24,664 nt of DNA, taken from contig UQDO01000035.1 of assembly GCA_900539855.1 (NCBI GenBank), positions 1 to 24,664 on the forward strand, written 5' to 3'. Within the stretch, counting starts at the first letter, position 1, and every line of letters begins with the position of its first letter. Of this stretch, positions 22,893 to 24,664 are shown one piece after another. Under the pieces are notes generated by a model. It saw only the letters and a list, made by a program, of their open reading frames with translations, was not told the DNA's origin and did not search any database. A program made the translations under genes and the position numbers. This DNA is from an uncultured Oscillospiraceae bacterium. GTDB lineage: Bacteria > Bacillota > Clostridia > Oscillospirales > Acutalibacteraceae.

Positions 22893-23615
22893 GTGCTTGT
22901 GTGGATAGCCGTGCTGTTCTTTTCAAGGCGCGCCATTGATCCGGTTGTTAAGGCGTCCGAGCGGCAAAAACAGTTTATAACCGATGCAAGTCATGAGCTT
23001 AAAACGCCTATAACGGTCATAGCAACAAGCCTCAAGGTGCTTGAAATGGAAAACGGCAAGCAGAAGTGGATCGACAAGGCGGTGTCTCAGACCGAAAAGC
23101 TGACCGAGCTTGTAAACTCTCTCGTCACACTGTCGCGCACGGATAAGGAAAGCACTCCGCTTAAAATGAGCGATTTCAATATAAGCAGTTCCATTTCGGA
23201 GGTCGCGGAATCATTTGTTGATTTTGCAGCGTCCAAAGGGCACATGCTTAGCATCGACATAGAGCCGGATATCGTATATCACGGTGATGAATATGCGGTG
23301 CGGCAGCTTGTATCAATACTGCTTGACAATGCGGTAAAATATTCTATAAAGAACAGTGAGATAACATTTTCACTTGCAAAATCCAAAAAAAGCGTTACGA
23401 TCACAGCCGAAAACAAGTGCGGCGGAATTGACGACGACGACATAAAGAAGCTGTTCGACCGTTTCTACCGTCCCGATAAATCAAGAAATTCAGCCACGGG
23501 CGGCTTCGGGATAGGGCTGTCAATAGCCCGTGCCATTGTTGAAGGGCACGGCGGACACATACATGCCGAAAATGCCGACGGCGACGTGATACGTTTTGTA
23601 GCAGAGCTAAGGTAA
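22893..23615 (+). CDS. Sensor histidine kinase, N-terminally truncated
   Basis: A 240-aa reading from GTG 22893. It has the end of a membrane segment (VWIAVLFFSRRAIDPV), the dimerisation/phosphoacceptor helix RQKQFITDASHELKTP (His34), the N-box LLDNAVKYS (Asn146), CGGIDDDDIKKLF, and the G-box GGFGIGLSIARAI (203-215). The catalytic half is intact. The sensor half is absent: the frame runs further upstream (LVASARHIG, then TACIAAVCIVLV completes the membrane segment) to about 22840, where it meets the opposing surface-protein remnant. There is no start codon or ribosome site there. The usual response-regulator gene is also missing upstream. It is therefore probably a broken gene, or one cut by an assembly join. 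Confidence 0.8.
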   Translation: MLVWIAVLFFSRRAIDPVVKASERQKQFITDASHELKTPITVIATSLKVLEMENGKQKWIDKAVSQTEKLTELVNSLVTLSRTDKESTPLKMSDFNISSSISEVAESFVDFAASKGHMLSIDIEPDIVYHGDEYAVRQLVSILLDNAVKYSIKNSEITFSLAKSKKSVTITAENKCGGIDDDDIKKLFDRFYRPDKSRNSATGGFGIGLSIARAIVEGHGGHIHAENADGDVIRFVAELR

Positions 23616-23638
23616 TTTAATTGTATTTAATATAATAT

Positions 23639-23686
23639 AAAAAACCGATCCCGTTGACATCTGATAGTGTCAGAGGGATCGGTTTT
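23639..23686 (+). terminator. Rho-independent terminator after the histidine kinase
   Basis: A long stem (AACCGATCCC/GGGATCGGTT with an inner TTGACA/TGTCAG part) and a TTTTT end, 23 nt past the stop codon. Confidence 0.88.
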
Positions 23687-23694
23687 TAAAATAT

Positions 23695-24037
23695 GTTTTA
23701 GTTTAAAGGTTTAGAAAAATGAAAACCCATTTAACACTTATAGGTCGGGGTCACCACTCCCGGCGATTTGTTTTATAGCCATATAGCAATAAATTTTAGT
23801 TTATCTGAGTAATGAAATATTGACAGACGTAGGGAACGACCTGTGTGTCGTTCCGTGCGGTTTTATTGATTTTTGAGGAACGACACATAGGTAGTTCCCT
23901 ACAAATGCACAATTAGATTTTCGGTTTCTTACGCTCATAAGCCAAAATTTAACGGTTAAATAAGCAAATTAAACGCGGCAGGAGCCGAGCCCCTGCCCTA
24001 CGTCAGTCAATATGTTATTTCACCGCTAAATTAATTT
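23695..24037. repeat. MITE-like hairpin element, copy B (inverted relative to copy A)
   Basis: A diverged, longer copy of the element at 9667-9842, in the opposite orientation. The central inverted repeat (23829-23854 and 23877-23902; core GTAGGGAAC, two mismatches) matches copy A. Ends related to AAATTTTAGTTTA occur at 23791-23809 and, as complement, at 24021-24037 (CACCGCTAAATTAATTT); another such sequence lies at 23695-23712. It also carries a second inverted pair, ATATTGACAGACGTAGGG (23817-23834) with CCCTACGTCAGTCAATAT (23996-24013), 17 of 18 matching. An extra GGCAGG/CCTGCC hairpin (23977-23997) is present. Nothing is encoded in 23687-24055. Confidence 0.75.
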
Positions 24038-24055
24038 TTCCCTTCGTCTTGGTTA

Positions 24056-24514
24056 TTATTTCAGTTTTCTCAACTCTTTACGCTTCTTTGCCGCTTCATA
24101 TTCCCTTTTTTCTTCATCGGTCGATAATATCAGCGGCGGTACTGCCGTCGGACGTTCATTCTCATCAAGCGCGACCATAACAAAATATGCTTTATTGATT
24201 GTGTTTCTTGTTCCGTTTAAATGCTCAACATAAGATGTTATACAGACCTCCATTGATGTTTTGCCGACATAGGTCAGCTTACCGCACAAAACTATTAGAT
24301 CATTTGCGTATGCCGGCTTTATGAATTCCAGGCTGTCAATAGCAACCGTTGTGACATTTCTGCCTGAATGACGGCGAGCCACTATACCTGCTACAATATC
24401 TATCCAACTGACCAAAGTACCGCCGAAAAGGCGTTTATAGCCGTTAAGATCAGCGTGATTTACAAGATGCACCTGTTCAGTGTATGACTCTGCCGGCGTT
24501 TTTCCTTTTTCCAT
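24056..24514 (-). CDS. Acyl-CoA thioesterase (hotdog fold, YciA/BFIT-like)
   Basis: A 152-aa single hotdog-domain protein that would hydrolyse acyl-CoA to free acid and CoA in the cytoplasm. Family marks are HLVNHADLNGYKRLFGG (helix and active-site Asn/Asp/Gly region), TVAIDSLEFIKPAYANDLI, and the strand GKTSMEVCITSYVE. A basic charged tail (EEKREYEAAKKRKELRK) ends it. ATG with GGAG 8 nt upstream, driven by an exact-consensus promoter. It stands alone as a transcript; copy B of the repeat lies just past its stop codon. Confidence 0.88.
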   Translation of the reverse strand: MEKGKTPAESYTEQVHLVNHADLNGYKRLFGGTLVSWIDIVAGIVARRHSGRNVTTVAIDSLEFIKPAYANDLIVLCGKLTYVGKTSMEVCITSYVEHLNGTRNTINKAYFVMVALDENERPTAVPPLILSTDEEKREYEAAKKRKELRKLK

Positions 24515-24544
24515 GATCTTCTCTCCTCTGAAGGACTTTTTTGT

Positions 24545-24573
24545 ATTATATTATTTCCGCACAGAAATGTCAA
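24545..24573 (-). promoter_or_regulatory. Consensus sigma-A promoter of the thioesterase gene
   Basis: TTGACA, 17 nt, TATAAT on the minus strand, about 25 nt before the transcript's ribosome site. Confidence 0.85.
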
Positions 24574-24582
24574 ATTCAAAGT

Positions 24583-24611
24583 AAAAAAAAGACCGCAGTT
24601 CCCTGCGGTCT
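24583..24611 (-). terminator. Rho-independent terminator of a gene beyond the right edge
   Basis: Stem AGACCGCAG/CTGCGGTCT with TTTTTTTT following on the minus strand. It belongs to a minus-strand gene whose coding part is outside or just at the window edge; the last 53 nt are too short to identify it. Confidence 0.85.
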
Positions 24612-24664
24612 CAGTCTGTCGATAAACCTCAAAGTCTACTCTTTCGTCGGTTATGCTGCATTTT

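Noticed and set aside
24612..24664. Partial gene at the right edge
   Set aside because: A terminator shows that a minus-strand gene ends near here, but the 53 nt left give several short readings and no way to choose one.

Overview
The window looks like a chromosomal piece from a spore-forming, low-to-mid GC Clostridia, most likely an uncultured gut member of the Oscillospirales/Ruminococcaceae type. This is inferred from an alpha/beta-type small acid-soluble spore protein, a SpoIVFA/SpoIVFB-like protease pair, Gram-positive lipoproteins and sorted surface proteins, near-consensus sigma-A promoters, and PatB-DUF3737, PocR-AraC and NahK genes. There are no rRNA genes, no CRISPR array, no recognisable phage and no transposase.

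Left part (1-9640): a spore-protein gene carrying a 2-nt frameshift, then two tandem paralogous lipoproteins, each with a C-terminal GH16 endo-glycanase domain. Next comes a tight four-gene minus-strand operon, ROK sugar kinase - NahK-like N-acetylhexosamine 1-kinase - NagB - NagA. A divergent PocR/AraC-type regulator faces it. Together these look like an N-acetylhexosamine catabolic locus: the GH16 proteins would cut glycans at the cell surface, the kinases would phosphorylate the released amino sugars, and NagA/NagB would convert GlcNAc-6-P to fructose-6-P. No transporter or glycoside phosphorylase is present in the window. A tRNA-Val(CAC) with its own promoter and terminator closes this part.

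Middle part (9640-14150): a hairpin-bearing MITE-like element, then the DUF3737-PatB operon. An AT-rich island follows with a 44-aa orphan ORF, an XRE regulator with a palindrome on its own promoter, a 52-aa membrane protein, unexplained inverted repeats and a tRNA-Leu(GAG).

Right part (14199-24664): the M23/M50 sporulation-like pair, a 1080-aa secreted protein with two NodB polysaccharide-deacetylase domains, and a membrane-anchored lipocalin-like protein. Then come a pilin-like sorted surface protein that seems to have lost its N-terminus, an XRE membrane regulator, an MFS transporter and a tRNA-Pro(CGG). A striking head-to-head junction follows, where the C-terminal anchor of a surface protein (minus) abuts a histidine kinase lacking its sensor half (plus). 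A second, inverted and longer copy of the MITE-like element and an acyl-CoA thioesterase end the window.

The most unusual items are the dispersed hairpin element (two diverged copies in opposite orientation), the frameshifted spore protein, the truncation junction near 22840, and the GH16/NahK/Nag locus. All functional statements come from reading motifs; no database search was possible.
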